9,579 nucleotides of DNA, taken from assembly GCA_017530275.1 (NCBI GenBank), contig JAFXMP010000093.1:1-9579 (forward strand). The letters are read 5' to 3'. The position numbers were made by a program, and so were the translations under genes. The notes under the pieces are model-generated. The model did not search any database and had not been told where the DNA came from. It saw only the letters and a program-made list of their open reading frames with translations. Each line of letters starts with the position of its first letter. Position 1 is the first letter of the stretch. The DNA is from Clostridia bacterium. GTDB taxonomy: Bacteria > Bacillota_A > Clostridia > Christensenellales > Aristaeellaceae. Below, piece by piece: positions 1 through 6,182 of this stretch.

Positions 1-1672
1 AGCCGCGGCCCTTCCTCTGGGTGTAGAGCACATCGGACATGACGTCCTTCATAAACAGCACGACTTCCAGGGGCTTCACATCGGTGCCGGTGGCAACCAG
101 TGTCACCGTGACGGCAATGCGGAAGTCCTTTTCAATGCGCAGATCGCGGATCAAGCCGTTGGAATCGCCGGAGGTGTAGGTGATCTTCTGCACAAAATGC
201 TCCGGCACTTTGCCGCCCTCAAACTCAGACGCGAATATATCTTTTACCGCTTCCACAATCTGTGTGGCATGGTTGTCATCCTTGGCGAAAATCAGCGTTT
301 TGGGGAGGTATTCCCATTTCTTTTCCCGGTCGGGGTACAGCTCGTCATAGACAGCCTTTTTGTATGCTGTCAGCACCTTGCGGATCTGATCCTCATTCAC
401 CACGGAACGGTCCAAGGCGGAAGGATCGTAGTCCACCCGCTCACCAGCTGTGTAGATCGTTTCCCAACCTGTCCTTCGGGCTGTTTCCCTGAGTTTTGTT
501 CCCTCGCGTATTGCTCCGCCGTGCTCGGTGATCTGGGTCTTGATGCGATAGATGCGGGAAGGCACATTGACGCCATCCACCACGGAATCGTCATAGGTAT
601 AATTCTCGATGATATTATTGTTGAAAAACGCATAGGCTTCCGGCGTGGGTGTGGCAGTAAGGCCCAGGATATGCGCGCCGGAGAAGTAATCCAGCACCGC
701 CCGCCATTTGCCGTAAATGGAGCGATGGCATTCATCCACGATAATCAGCTGGAAGTAGTCCGGGGGAATCCTCAGATCATCGCCCAGCTGGATTACGCTT
801 TCATCTTCTTTGTCTTCTTCCTGTGTCGTCCGCTCGTCTTCAGCATCCTCACTGTCTTCAGAAAGCTGCTGGCCGGTCAGCACGGCAAACAGCTTTTGAA
901 TAGTGGAAATCACAATATCGGCTTTTACATCGTTATCGTGTTTCAGCCGCTTGATCTCATAAAGGGAGCTCATTTCCGCCTGGCCTTCCGTGCGGTCAAA
1001 CTGGCTGAATTCGCTCTCCGTCTGACGGGCCAGGTTGTTCCGGTCCACCAGGAACAGGATGCGGCGCACAGGGGTATAATTCAGCAGGCGATAGCTGGCC
1101 AGGCAGGCCAGATAGGTTTTACCGCTGCCGGTGGCAAGCACAGCCAGGCTTTTCTTTTTTCCATTCTTGATGGCGTTTTCAAATTCCATCTCGGCGCGGT
1201 ACTGGCAATCGCGCAGACCGCGCTTCTCCAATCGGGGCAACGCACCATAGGCAGAAATTTGATGGATCAGCTGGAGCATCTTCTTGGGAGAATGCATTTC
1301 GGCCAGTTCAATATAATCCGTTTCAGGAGAAAGCAGTTTTTTGAAATAAATCTTGCTGCCGTTCGCCAGATAGACCAGCGGAATCAGGCCGTCATACCAA
1401 AGACCGTACCAATTCTGCGGATGGGTGGCATAGCCCTCGGCCTGGGACTGTACATCTTCCGCCAGCGGGTTTTCTTCCCGCTTGGCTTCCACCACAGCGA
1501 TGGCCTTATCATCCACAAAAAGCAGGTAATCACTTTCCGTGTTTCCCTGCATCAGCGCTTCTTTAACCGCCGAAGCACTATGCGGAATATACTCTTCACG
1601 GGACACAATATCCCAACCGGCTTTTTTCAGCTGCCGGTCAATCTTCTCCCGCGCTCGTTCTTCAGGAAGCAT
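1..1672 (-). CDS. hsdR: Type I restriction enzyme R subunit (HsdR), 3' part cut by window edge
   Basis: This is the motor and nuclease subunit of a type I restriction system, which translocates unmodified DNA using ATP and cuts it. It reads from ATG at 1672 leftward off the window; about 557 residues are visible, while the family is usually 800-1100. The N-terminal nuclease shows D48 and the E62-A-K64 pair (PD-(D/E)xK fold). SF2 helicase motifs follow: Walker A ATGSGKT (180-186), the DEAD-like box DECHRS (313-318), LTATPT, and near the edge VATGTDV and YTQRKGRG (motifs V and VI). An acidic insert rich in E and D lies between motifs I and II (about 272-297). The start is supported by AAAGGAGG six bases upstream. 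It lies 29 bp after the GIY-YIG gene, so it is probably cotranscribed. hsdM and hsdS are not in the window; if present, they are left of base 1. The long plus-strand frame opposite it is a shadow. Confidence 0.93.
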   Translation of the reverse strand, partial: MLPEERAREKIDRQLKKAGWDIVSREEYIPHSASAVKEALMQGNTESDYLLFVDDKAIAVVEAKREENPLAEDVQSQAEGYATHPQNWYGLWYDGLIPLVYLANGSKIYFKKLLSPETDYIELAEMHSPKKMLQLIHQISAYGALPRLEKRGLRDCQYRAEMEFENAIKNGKKKSLAVLATGSGKTYLACLASYRLLNYTPVRRILFLVDRNNLARQTESEFSQFDRTEGQAEMSSLYEIKRLKHDNDVKADIVISTIQKLFAVLTGQQLSEDSEDAEDERTTQEEDKEDESVIQLGDDLRIPPDYFQLIIVDECHRSIYGKWRAVLDYFSGAHILGLTATPTPEAYAFFNNNIIENYTYDDSVVDGVNVPSRIYRIKTQITEHGGAIREGTKLRETARRTGWETIYTAGERVDYDPSALDRSVVNEDQIRKVLTAYKKAVYDELYPDREKKWEYLPKTLIFAKDDNHATQIVEAVKDIFASEFEGGKVPEHFVQKITYTSGDSNGLIRDLRIEKDFRIAVTVTLVATGTDVKPLEVVLFMKDVMSDVLYTQRKGRG

Positions 1673-1701
1673 GGCGCTCCTCCTTTGGTCTTACGATGGG
1701 A

Positions 1702-2355
1702 TTACTCCTGCTGCGCAATTCTTTTTCTCAGGTCATCCAGCTTTTCCCCATTATAGGTGAACCAAATTGTTCCCTGAACGGGATGAGTGAACCCTTTCAA
1801 CTTCTGCGCCAGAGCGGACAGCGATGTGGTCTCGCCGTTATACTCAATATGCCGGTCATCAACCACCGTGGGGCGGACGGTCTCGTCATCAACGAAAACA
1901 ATCTCTGCTCCGAAAGGAATCCGACATTCGCTGAATCGGAAGGGGCCTCGCCGGGCTTCCTCCCGCACTTCTTCAGCAATCTGCTCATCGATGATCTCAT
2001 GCCCTTCCGGTTGAACCCGCTTCAGGCGCTCCTGTGTGCCGCTGATTTTCGCGATGCTCTCCAGCAGGCTGTACGCATCCTCTGCGGACATGGCGTAAAA
2101 CTCTTTCACCCGCTCACGGCCATCGAAGGTTTCGATGGACCGAAGGTCAGGATTCAGCCGGTCGATCAGTTTGTGCAGCTCTTTATCAGTCAGAGCGCTA
2201 TCCACTTCATAGACGGCATAAGCCCGAAAAGCAAAGGGGATCGTTTCGCTGCGGTTCAGCTGCTGCAGCCGACGCTCCAGATTCTTTGTATAACCGATTT
2301 TGATATAATCTGGGAAAGACGGATTGGTCAGTATATAGATAACGCCTTTCGACAT
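1702..2355 (-). CDS. GIY-YIG (T5orf172-like) endonuclease-domain protein with RAMA/DUF4357-like C-terminus
   Basis: A 217-residue protein with an N-terminal GIY-YIG-type nuclease fold of the T5orf172/MUG113 kind: GVIYIL at residues 4-9, IKIGYT at 18-23, the conserved ERRL Arg at 27-30, and ELHKLI at 59-64 that would hold the catalytic Glu. The C-terminus (roughly the last 60 residues) has SLSALAQKL followed by a G-x-x-WF pattern. This resembles RAMA or DUF4357 modules found on restriction and DNA-modification proteins; I hold that part less firmly. I chose the inner start at 2355 because GGAGG sits eight bases upstream; a start six codons earlier (2373) would overlap this ribosome binding site. 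It lies between the Xre gene (24-bp gap) and hsdR (29-bp gap) on the same strand. This suggests an accessory nuclease or regulator of the restriction system, but that role is inferred from context only. Confidence 0.82.
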   Translation of the reverse strand: MSKGVIYILTNPSFPDYIKIGYTKNLERRLQQLNRSETIPFAFRAYAVYEVDSALTDKELHKLIDRLNPDLRSIETFDGRERVKEFYAMSAEDAYSLLESIAKISGTQERLKRVQPEGHEIIDEQIAEEVREEARRGPFRFSECRIPFGAEIVFVDDETVRPTVVDDRHIEYNGETTSLSALAQKLKGFTHPVQGTIWFTYNGEKLDDLRKRIAQQE

Positions 2356-2379
2356 GGGGAATACCTCCATCATGTAAAA

Positions 2380-2589
2380 TCACTGAGGATCCTGGATCAG
2401 CTCCATAATATCATCCATGGTACAACCCAGCGCGCCGCAGATTTTGACCAGTGTTTCCACGCGCACGTCTTCATTTTTGCCCAGCTTGGCCATGGCATTG
2501 GTGCTGATCTTGGCCGCTTTGATGAGCTGCGTTTTGCTCATGCCTTTGTCGATAAGCAGCTTCCACAGTTTATTGTAGGATACAGACAT
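2380..2589 (-). CDS. Small Xre-family helix-turn-helix transcriptional repressor
   Basis: A 69-residue protein that is almost entirely one Xre/Cro-type HTH domain: an initial helix (SYNKLWKLLIDKG), the MSKTQLIKAAKIS turn and recognition helix, then VRVETLVKICGALGCTMDDI, the typical last helices of this fold. Such proteins bind short palindromic operators as dimers. The start at 2589 has GGAGGG eight bases upstream; a longer reading to 2646 would run into the promoter and lacks a good ribosome binding site. It is the first gene of the minus-strand operon. The palindrome at 2661-2677 over the promoter -35 box is a natural operator, so I infer it represses itself, the GIY-YIG gene and hsdR. It may also delay restriction after entry into a new host, as C proteins do in other systems. 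Confidence 0.9.
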   Translation of the reverse strand: MSVSYNKLWKLLIDKGMSKTQLIKAAKISTNAMAKLGKNEDVRVETLVKICGALGCTMDDIMELIQDPQ

Positions 2590-2636
2590 TGCGTCGTCCC
2601 TCCATATGCGAAATAACGGCAGCGTGTTCCAGAAAG

Positions 2637-2665
2637 AGTATACCATATCCTACAGTCATCTGCAA
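2637..2665 (-). promoter_or_regulatory. Sigma-A-type promoter of the xre/GIY-YIG/hsdR operon
   Basis: Read on the minus strand, TTGCAG (2665-2660) and TATACT (2642-2637) are separated by exactly 17 bases, and a TG one base before the -10 box makes it an extended -10. It points toward the Xre gene, whose ATG is 48 bases downstream. Confidence 0.75.
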
Positions 2666-2677
2666 TATTATATTGCA
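2661..2677. promoter_or_regulatory. Perfect 17-bp palindrome, probable operator
   Basis: TGCAATAT-T-ATATTGCA is a perfect inverted repeat with 8-bp arms around one base. It covers five of the six bases of the -35 box of the operon promoter. Bound repressor would block RNA polymerase. The encoded Xre protein is the obvious candidate to bind it (inference). Confidence 0.6.
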
Positions 2678-2807
2678 ATTCTCAATCAGCGAAATCCTTT
2701 CCTGAGATGCTGTTTCCGGCGTTATCATTGCGCTCATGGCAGTTATCTTACAAGGGTAGGACGACAATCATCGGGATAGCTTTGTGATTGAGTTTTGATT
2801 GCATTCC

Positions 2808-2947
2808 TGGCTCCGTTCGTGGCCTCGTTTCTGGCTCCGTTTCTGACTTCACCATGGAGTCAGAAGACTAAACTGGCCTCGTTTGTGGCTCCACCATGAA
2901 GCCAGGACTTTTCTACTGGCTCCGTTTGTGGCTCCATGATGGAGCCA
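2808..2947. repeat. 12-bp direct repeats alternating with three 19-bp palindromes
   Basis: Five copies of a 12-mer near TGGCTCCGTTTG lie at 2808, 2820, 2832, 2874 and 2917. Three palindromic 19-mers follow a copy each: TGACTTCACCATGGAGTCA (2844-2862), TGGCTCCACCATGAAGCCA (2886-2904) and TGGCTCCATGATGGAGCCA (2929-2947, a perfect stem). The palindromes start 42 and 43 bp apart, four helical turns, so all face the same side of the DNA. The right arms TGGAGCCA are the reverse complement of the 12-mer head, so everything derives from one motif. This looks like a protein-binding cluster (iterons or operators) or a set of RNA hairpins; the sequence does not decide. An additional hairpin, AATGGC/GCCATT, follows at 2963-2980. 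Confidence 0.8.
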
Positions 2948-3024
2948 GCACCTGCTGCTTGTAATGGCAGCACAGCCATTGGTTTGATTGTATCATTCTC
3001 AGCCGTCCATGACATTTTAGGCCG

Positions 3025-3104
3025 AAGGGAGTAAAAGGGACTAAAAGGGAGTCGAAGGGAGTAAAAAGGAGCAGAAAGGAATAAAAGGGAGCAAAAAGGA
3101 CTTA
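3025..3104. repeat. Eight tandem 10-bp purine repeats with G-quadruplex motif
   Basis: Eight consecutive decamers close to AAGGGAGTAA run without a gap (starts at 3025, 3035, 3045 and so on to 3095). The strand is almost all purine. GGG runs at 3027, 3037, 3047 and 3057 are separated by 7-base loops, which fits the canonical G-quadruplex rule; the following units mostly drop to GG. A 10-bp period is one helical turn, as expected for iterons. The block ends in the palindrome ACTTAAGT (3100-3107). Confidence 0.85.
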
Positions 3105-3143
3105 AGTTCCCTGCTTGACAGCGTTATATTGTATGTGGTGAGT

Positions 3144-3175
3144 TTGGGCGATGACCCAAGCTCATTTTTCTTTTT
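3144..3175 (+). terminator. Weak terminator-like hairpin
   Basis: TTGGG (3144-3148) pairs with CCCAA (3155-3159) over a short loop and is followed by a T-rich run of ATTTTTCTTTTT. The stem is short, so it may only be a helper of the stronger hairpin that follows at 3178. Confidence 0.35.
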
Positions 3176-3177
3176 CA

Positions 3178-3213
3178 GGCCCTGCGGTGAAATTGCCGCG
3201 GGGCCATTTTTAT
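3178..3213 (+). terminator. Rho-independent terminator (plus strand)
   Basis: GGCCCTGCGG (3178-3187) pairs with CCGCGGGGCC (3196-3205), ten pairs with one G-U wobble and an 8-base loop, followed directly by ATTTTTAT. No protein gene precedes it on the plus strand, so it either ends a small RNA starting in the repeat region or stops read-through toward the repeat array. Confidence 0.7.
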
Positions 3214-3238
3214 GCGGTCCAGCATGGTCACATCGGCT

Positions 3239-3998
3239 GCAAAGAAAATTGCCGATGTCACTTTGCTCGGATTTTTACATGAAAGAATGTAGGGCAAATA
3301 TTCACCATGAGCTTCACGGCAGCAAAAAACTTCAAAAAATGTTTCCACTTTGCCTCGCTTTTTACATAGGAGGGCAGCGGGCAATATGGAGCCGCTGACA
3401 GGAGGTGATGCTGGCATGATTCGCTGGGGTGATCGATGGCTGTTGATACTCGTGCGAAGCAATTTGAAAAAAATTTTCGAAAGAGGTTTCCAAAAGGCCC
3501 GATTTTGGACATTAGATGATGACTCTCTGACTCTCGTGCTGAAAAAATTTTCTGGAGGCGGTGTCAATTTGCCCGATTTTTCCCATGTAGGGGTGAGGGG
3601 TGTCTGGCCAAATGTACAGCGTGAGTTTCGCCCTGGCAAAAAATTTTCCTCAGGTGTTTCCAAAATCGCTGATTTTCGCCATGTAGATATGGAGGGACAA
3701 ATGAAAGGAGAGCTGCCTGTATGAGGATAGTACCCTCTGAAGACTATGCCGGACACTGTGCATTAGCAAAAAAATTTTCGAAATTGGTTTCCAAAAAGCT
3801 CGAATTTGGACATTTAAAAGTGAAGGGAGAAAACGACGATGATCCGCGTGCTGAAAAAATTTTCTGGAGGTGGTGTCATTTTGCCCGATTTTTCCCATGT
3901 AGGAGTGAGGGGTGTCTGGCGAATGTGCAGCGTGACCTTCGCCCCGGAAAAAAATTTTGCTCAGGTGTTTCCAAAATCGCTGATTTTCGCCATATATA
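3239..3998. repeat. Array of eight ~46-bp interspersed repeats
   Basis: Eight related units end in CAT at 3278, 3365, 3510, 3584, 3680, 3811, 3896 and 3991. The general pattern is A6-7, TTTTC, eight bases, TTTCCAAAA or GTGTCAATT, five bases, GATTTT, three bases, CAT. In units 2-8 the distance from the TTTTC block (acTTC in unit 2) to CAT is always 36 bp, while unit spacing varies from 74 to 145 bp. Unit 1 is 5 bp shorter and the most diverged. Two subtypes exist: one with a small inverted repeat such as CCAAAA/TTTTGG or AAAATC/GATTTT (units 3, 5, 6, 8), and one with TTGCCCGATTTTTCCCATGTAG-like ends cut here to their shared part GCCCGATTTTTCCCATGTAG (units 4 and 7; unit 1 is close). AAAAAATTTTC is an A-tract likely to bend DNA. 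The units do not keep one reading frame, so I treat the array as non-coding. The function is not recognised. Confidence 0.88.
3466..3998. repeat. Diverged ~300-bp tandem duplication inside the array
   Basis: Units 3, 4 and 5 (from 3466) correspond in type and order to units 6, 7 and 8 (from 3766), with offsets of 301, 312 and 311 bp. The linkers also match: TGAGGGGTGTCTGG follows units 4 and 7, and an AATGTNCAGCGTGA stretch precedes units 5 and 8. The copies differ at many positions, so the duplication is not recent, yet the cores are better kept than the linkers. Confidence 0.75.
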
Positions 3999-4001
3999 GG
4001 C

Positions 4002-4039
4002 GATGAGTTTTCCCTCATCATCCGCTGGCATCGCCAGCG
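4002..4039. repeat. Two adjacent hairpins between repeat array and mob region
   Basis: GATGAG/CTCATC (4002-4019, 6-base loop) and CGCTGGC/GCCAGCG (4023-4039, 3-base loop) are both perfect. Neither is followed by a T-run on either strand, so they are not ordinary terminators. They may border the transfer region. Confidence 0.6.
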
Positions 4040-4235
4040 AAGCGCACCTTGACAATCAGGGCTATGTTTCCAGTTCTGTCCAAACCGCGAAGATCTTCCT
4101 CTTCGGAAGGGAGCGCCGAAAGGACCGGCAGTGAGCCAAACAAGGTTTCTTGCCAGAGGCAGCAGTGAAAAATAAGTCCGAACCAAACCGCAAAATCAAG
4201 TTTTGCTTCAACGCACAAACTGCAAACAAAAGTCA

Positions 4236-4296
4236 CGGCGGAAATACCGCCAAATACACTGTCAAATGGCGTGAATAATGCCAGCAAACATGCTGG
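4236..4296. other. Candidate transfer-origin region upstream of mobC (three inverted repeats)
   Basis: Three inverted repeats lie in 60 bp, 70 bp before mobC: GGCGG/CCGCC (4237-4251), TGGC/GCCA (4267-4283) and CCAGCA/TGCTGG (4281-4296, perfect, 4-base loop). In many mobilizable plasmids oriT lies just upstream of mobC/mobA, which makes this a candidate. I see no nick-site consensus I can name. The remaining stretch 4040-4235 holds only small stems (for example CTTCC/GGAAG at 4095-4109) and no gene. Confidence 0.3.
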
Positions 4297-4368
4297 AACA
4301 GCGATAGAATTTATATGGGAAATGCCCTGATGGTGAATGCCGCTATGAAGGGCAAAAGATAGGAGAGC

Positions 4369-4716
4369 ATGATGACAGAAAAGAAAAACCGCACGGTTCA
4401 CTACAGCTTCAAAGCGACACCGGAAGAGGACGCCATCATTCAGAAAAAGATGAAAACCTTCGGGATCAAAAACCAATCGGCATTTATCCGTGCCATGGCT
4501 TTGAACGGATACGTGCTGAAGCTGGATCTGCCGGAGCTGCATGATGCGGTTCGCCTCATGGGCAGCCTGAGCAACAATGTCAATCAAATTGCCAGGCGGA
4601 TAAATGAACATGGTTCCATCTTTGAAACGGAAATCGATGACATAAAAGATCGGCAGGAAGAGCTGCGAACAATTCTGAGCGGCATTCTTCACAAGCTGGA
4701 TCAAATTCAACACTGA
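4369..4716 (+). CDS. mobC: Mobilization accessory protein MobC
   Basis: A relaxosome accessory protein of 115 residues that would bind oriT and help the relaxase open it. The N-terminus (RTVHYSFKATPEEDAIIQKKM, split here as RTVHYSFKATPEED then AIIQKKM) looks like a ribbon-helix-helix domain. The middle, GYVLKLDLPELHDAVRLM and SNNVNQIARRINEHG, is the conserved MobC (PF05713) signature, and the C-terminus is helical (DRQEELRTILSGILHKLDQI). AGGAG at 4361-4365 serves either ATG 4369 or the adjacent ATG 4372; the second has the more usual spacing, so the protein may be one residue shorter. It ends 11 bp before the relaxase start with a ribosome binding site in between, so the two are cotranscribed. 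The set resembles the MobC of Tn1549-type elements. Confidence 0.9.
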   Translation: MMTEKKNRTVHYSFKATPEEDAIIQKKMKTFGIKNQSAFIRAMALNGYVLKLDLPELHDAVRLMGSLSNNVNQIARRINEHGSIFETEIDDIKDRQEELRTILSGILHKLDQIQH

Positions 4717-4727
4717 AAGGAGTACCC

Positions 4728-6167
4728 ATGGCAGCCACAAGAATCATGTCCATTCACATCAACAAAGGGAAAACCGCACGCCAATGTATTGGGGAACGGC
4801 TGGATTACATCATGAACCCGAAAAAGACGGACGGCGGAATTCTGATTTCAGCCTACGCCTGCTCACCCGAAACTGCGGCGGATGAGTTCATGCTTTTCCG
4901 CCAGGAGTACCAACAGAACACCGGACGCACGCAGGAAAACGAAGTGATCGGCTATCATGTCCGGCAAGCATTCAAGCCGGATGAGATCACGCCAGAGGAT
5001 GCAAACGAGATTGGAAAGGAGCTGGCCTCCCGGATGACCGACGATCAGTTTGCTTACGTCGTCGCGACACACATCGACAAGCATCACATCCACAACCACA
5101 TTATCATTTGCTCCACCGATCTGGATGGGCAGCACAAATACCGAGACGTGAAGCAATCGGCAAAAGATCTGGCGCAGATCAGTGATTCGCTCTGCCGGGA
5201 ACACAGCCTGTCGGTCATTCACCATCCGCAGAATAAGACCGTTACCTACGATAAGTGGCAGGGCAATCAGCGGCGTTTCACCCATCGGGATGAGCTGCGA
5301 ATGATTATCGACGCCGTGCTGCGGATGCAGCCTGATGGCTTCGATGCGCTGATACAGCTGCTGGAAGATGCCGGCTGTCTCATCAAGCGCGGCGCACATA
5401 TCAGTATCAAGCCGCCGGAGGGAGAACGGTATATCCGACTCGATACGTTGGGGCCGGAATATGATGAAGCATCTTTGCGCCGGACGCTGGCGCACGATCA
5501 TGTGCACATTCCGAAAATTCCGCGGGGCGATTTTACTGAAAGTCAGATCAGACGGCTGGTTGACATTGAAGCAAAGCTCCGCGCCGGGAAAGGGAAAGGC
5601 TTTCAAGTCTGGGCAGAGCGGAATAACATCGACGCGAAAGCACAGATGGTGATCCTCCTGAAAGAGCATCACATTGATTCGCTGGAAGAACTGAACGATC
5701 AGATTCAGGAATTGTCGGATCAGCAGAACACGCTGAAATCTTCCATACGAGAAAAGCAAAACCGGATGAAAGAGATCAATCGTCAGCGGCAAGCGATCCG
5801 GGATTACAGCCGGACGAAAGAGGTTTACACCCAGTATCGGGAATCCGGCTGGTCGGTGAAATTCTATCAGGAGCATCGGCAGGAGATCGAAGATCACAGA
5901 AACGCCCAAGCGGTTTACTCGTCTCACAATGGAAAGATGCCGACGCTGAAAGAACTGACTACGGAATACGATGAGCTGAAGGAGCAGAAAGAAAACGATC
6001 AGGCAGCGCTGGACGAGCTGAAACCGAAGCTCACAGACCTGAAGCACATCCGGTATAACTACGATGTACTGGAAAGAGACAGCGCACCAAATAGTCACCA
6101 ACATGTCATACCAAAAGATCACCACTACGATGAACACGATGCCAACCACGATGACGAATCACGCTGA
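4728..6167 (+). CDS. MOBP-family relaxase (Relaxase/VirD2-like domain)
   Basis: A 479-residue relaxase that would nick oriT, stay covalently bound to the 5' end through a tyrosine, and pilot the strand into the recipient. The relaxase domain fills about residues 1-240. Motif I is ERLDYIMNPKKTDGG with Y27 as the likely nucleophile; motif III is HIDKHHIHNH at 115-124 with H115, D117, H120, H122 and H124 for metal binding, matching the H-x-D-x-x-H-x-H-x-H rule of MOBP enzymes. Residues about 310-445 are rich in E, K, Q and L and read as long coiled coil. The tail (about 455-479) is very rich in His, Asp and Glu, which is unusual. AAAGGAG lies just upstream of ATG 4728. The overall pattern resembles the Tn1549 relaxase. 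No type IV secretion genes or coupling protein are in the window, so the element may depend on a helper. Confidence 0.93.
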   Translation: MAATRIMSIHINKGKTARQCIGERLDYIMNPKKTDGGILISAYACSPETAADEFMLFRQEYQQNTGRTQENEVIGYHVRQAFKPDEITPEDANEIGKELASRMTDDQFAYVVATHIDKHHIHNHIIICSTDLDGQHKYRDVKQSAKDLAQISDSLCREHSLSVIHHPQNKTVTYDKWQGNQRRFTHRDELRMIIDAVLRMQPDGFDALIQLLEDAGCLIKRGAHISIKPPEGERYIRLDTLGPEYDEASLRRTLAHDHVHIPKIPRGDFTESQIRRLVDIEAKLRAGKGKGFQVWAERNNIDAKAQMVILLKEHHIDSLEELNDQIQELSDQQNTLKSSIREKQNRMKEINRQRQAIRDYSRTKEVYTQYRESGWSVKFYQEHRQEIEDHRNAQAVYSSHNGKMPTLKELTTEYDELKEQKENDQAALDELKPKLTDLKHIRYNYDVLERDSAPNSHQHVIPKDHHYDEHDANHDDESR

Positions 6168-6182
6168 TTCGCAAAACAACCA

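Noticed and set aside
197..1756. 519-codon plus-strand frame
   Set aside because: It is antisense to hsdR, whose motifs are clear and in order; the plus-strand translation shows no domain.
3115..3130. Full promoter from TTGACA and TATATT
   Set aside because: The two boxes are only 4 bp apart, so they cannot act together as a promoter.
3239..3998. CRISPR array
   Set aside because: Linkers vary from about 30 to 100 bp and are similar to each other, the repeats are diverged, and no cas gene is near.
3350..3999. Two overlapping plus-strand frames (stop/start ATGA at 3721) with repeated KKFSxGVSKIADFRHV-like peptides
   Set aside because: The peptide repetition is a by-product of the DNA repeats: homologous units 3 and 6, and 4 and 7, are read in different frames, there is no good ribosome binding site, and the opposite strand is equally open.
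3175..4186. Minus-strand frames of 193 and 178 codons across the repeat array
   Set aside because: Same cause as above; the peptide units change frame, no ribosome binding site or known domain is visible.
4863..6149. 428-codon minus-strand frame
   Set aside because: It is antisense to the relaxase, which has all catalytic motifs and a ribosome binding site.
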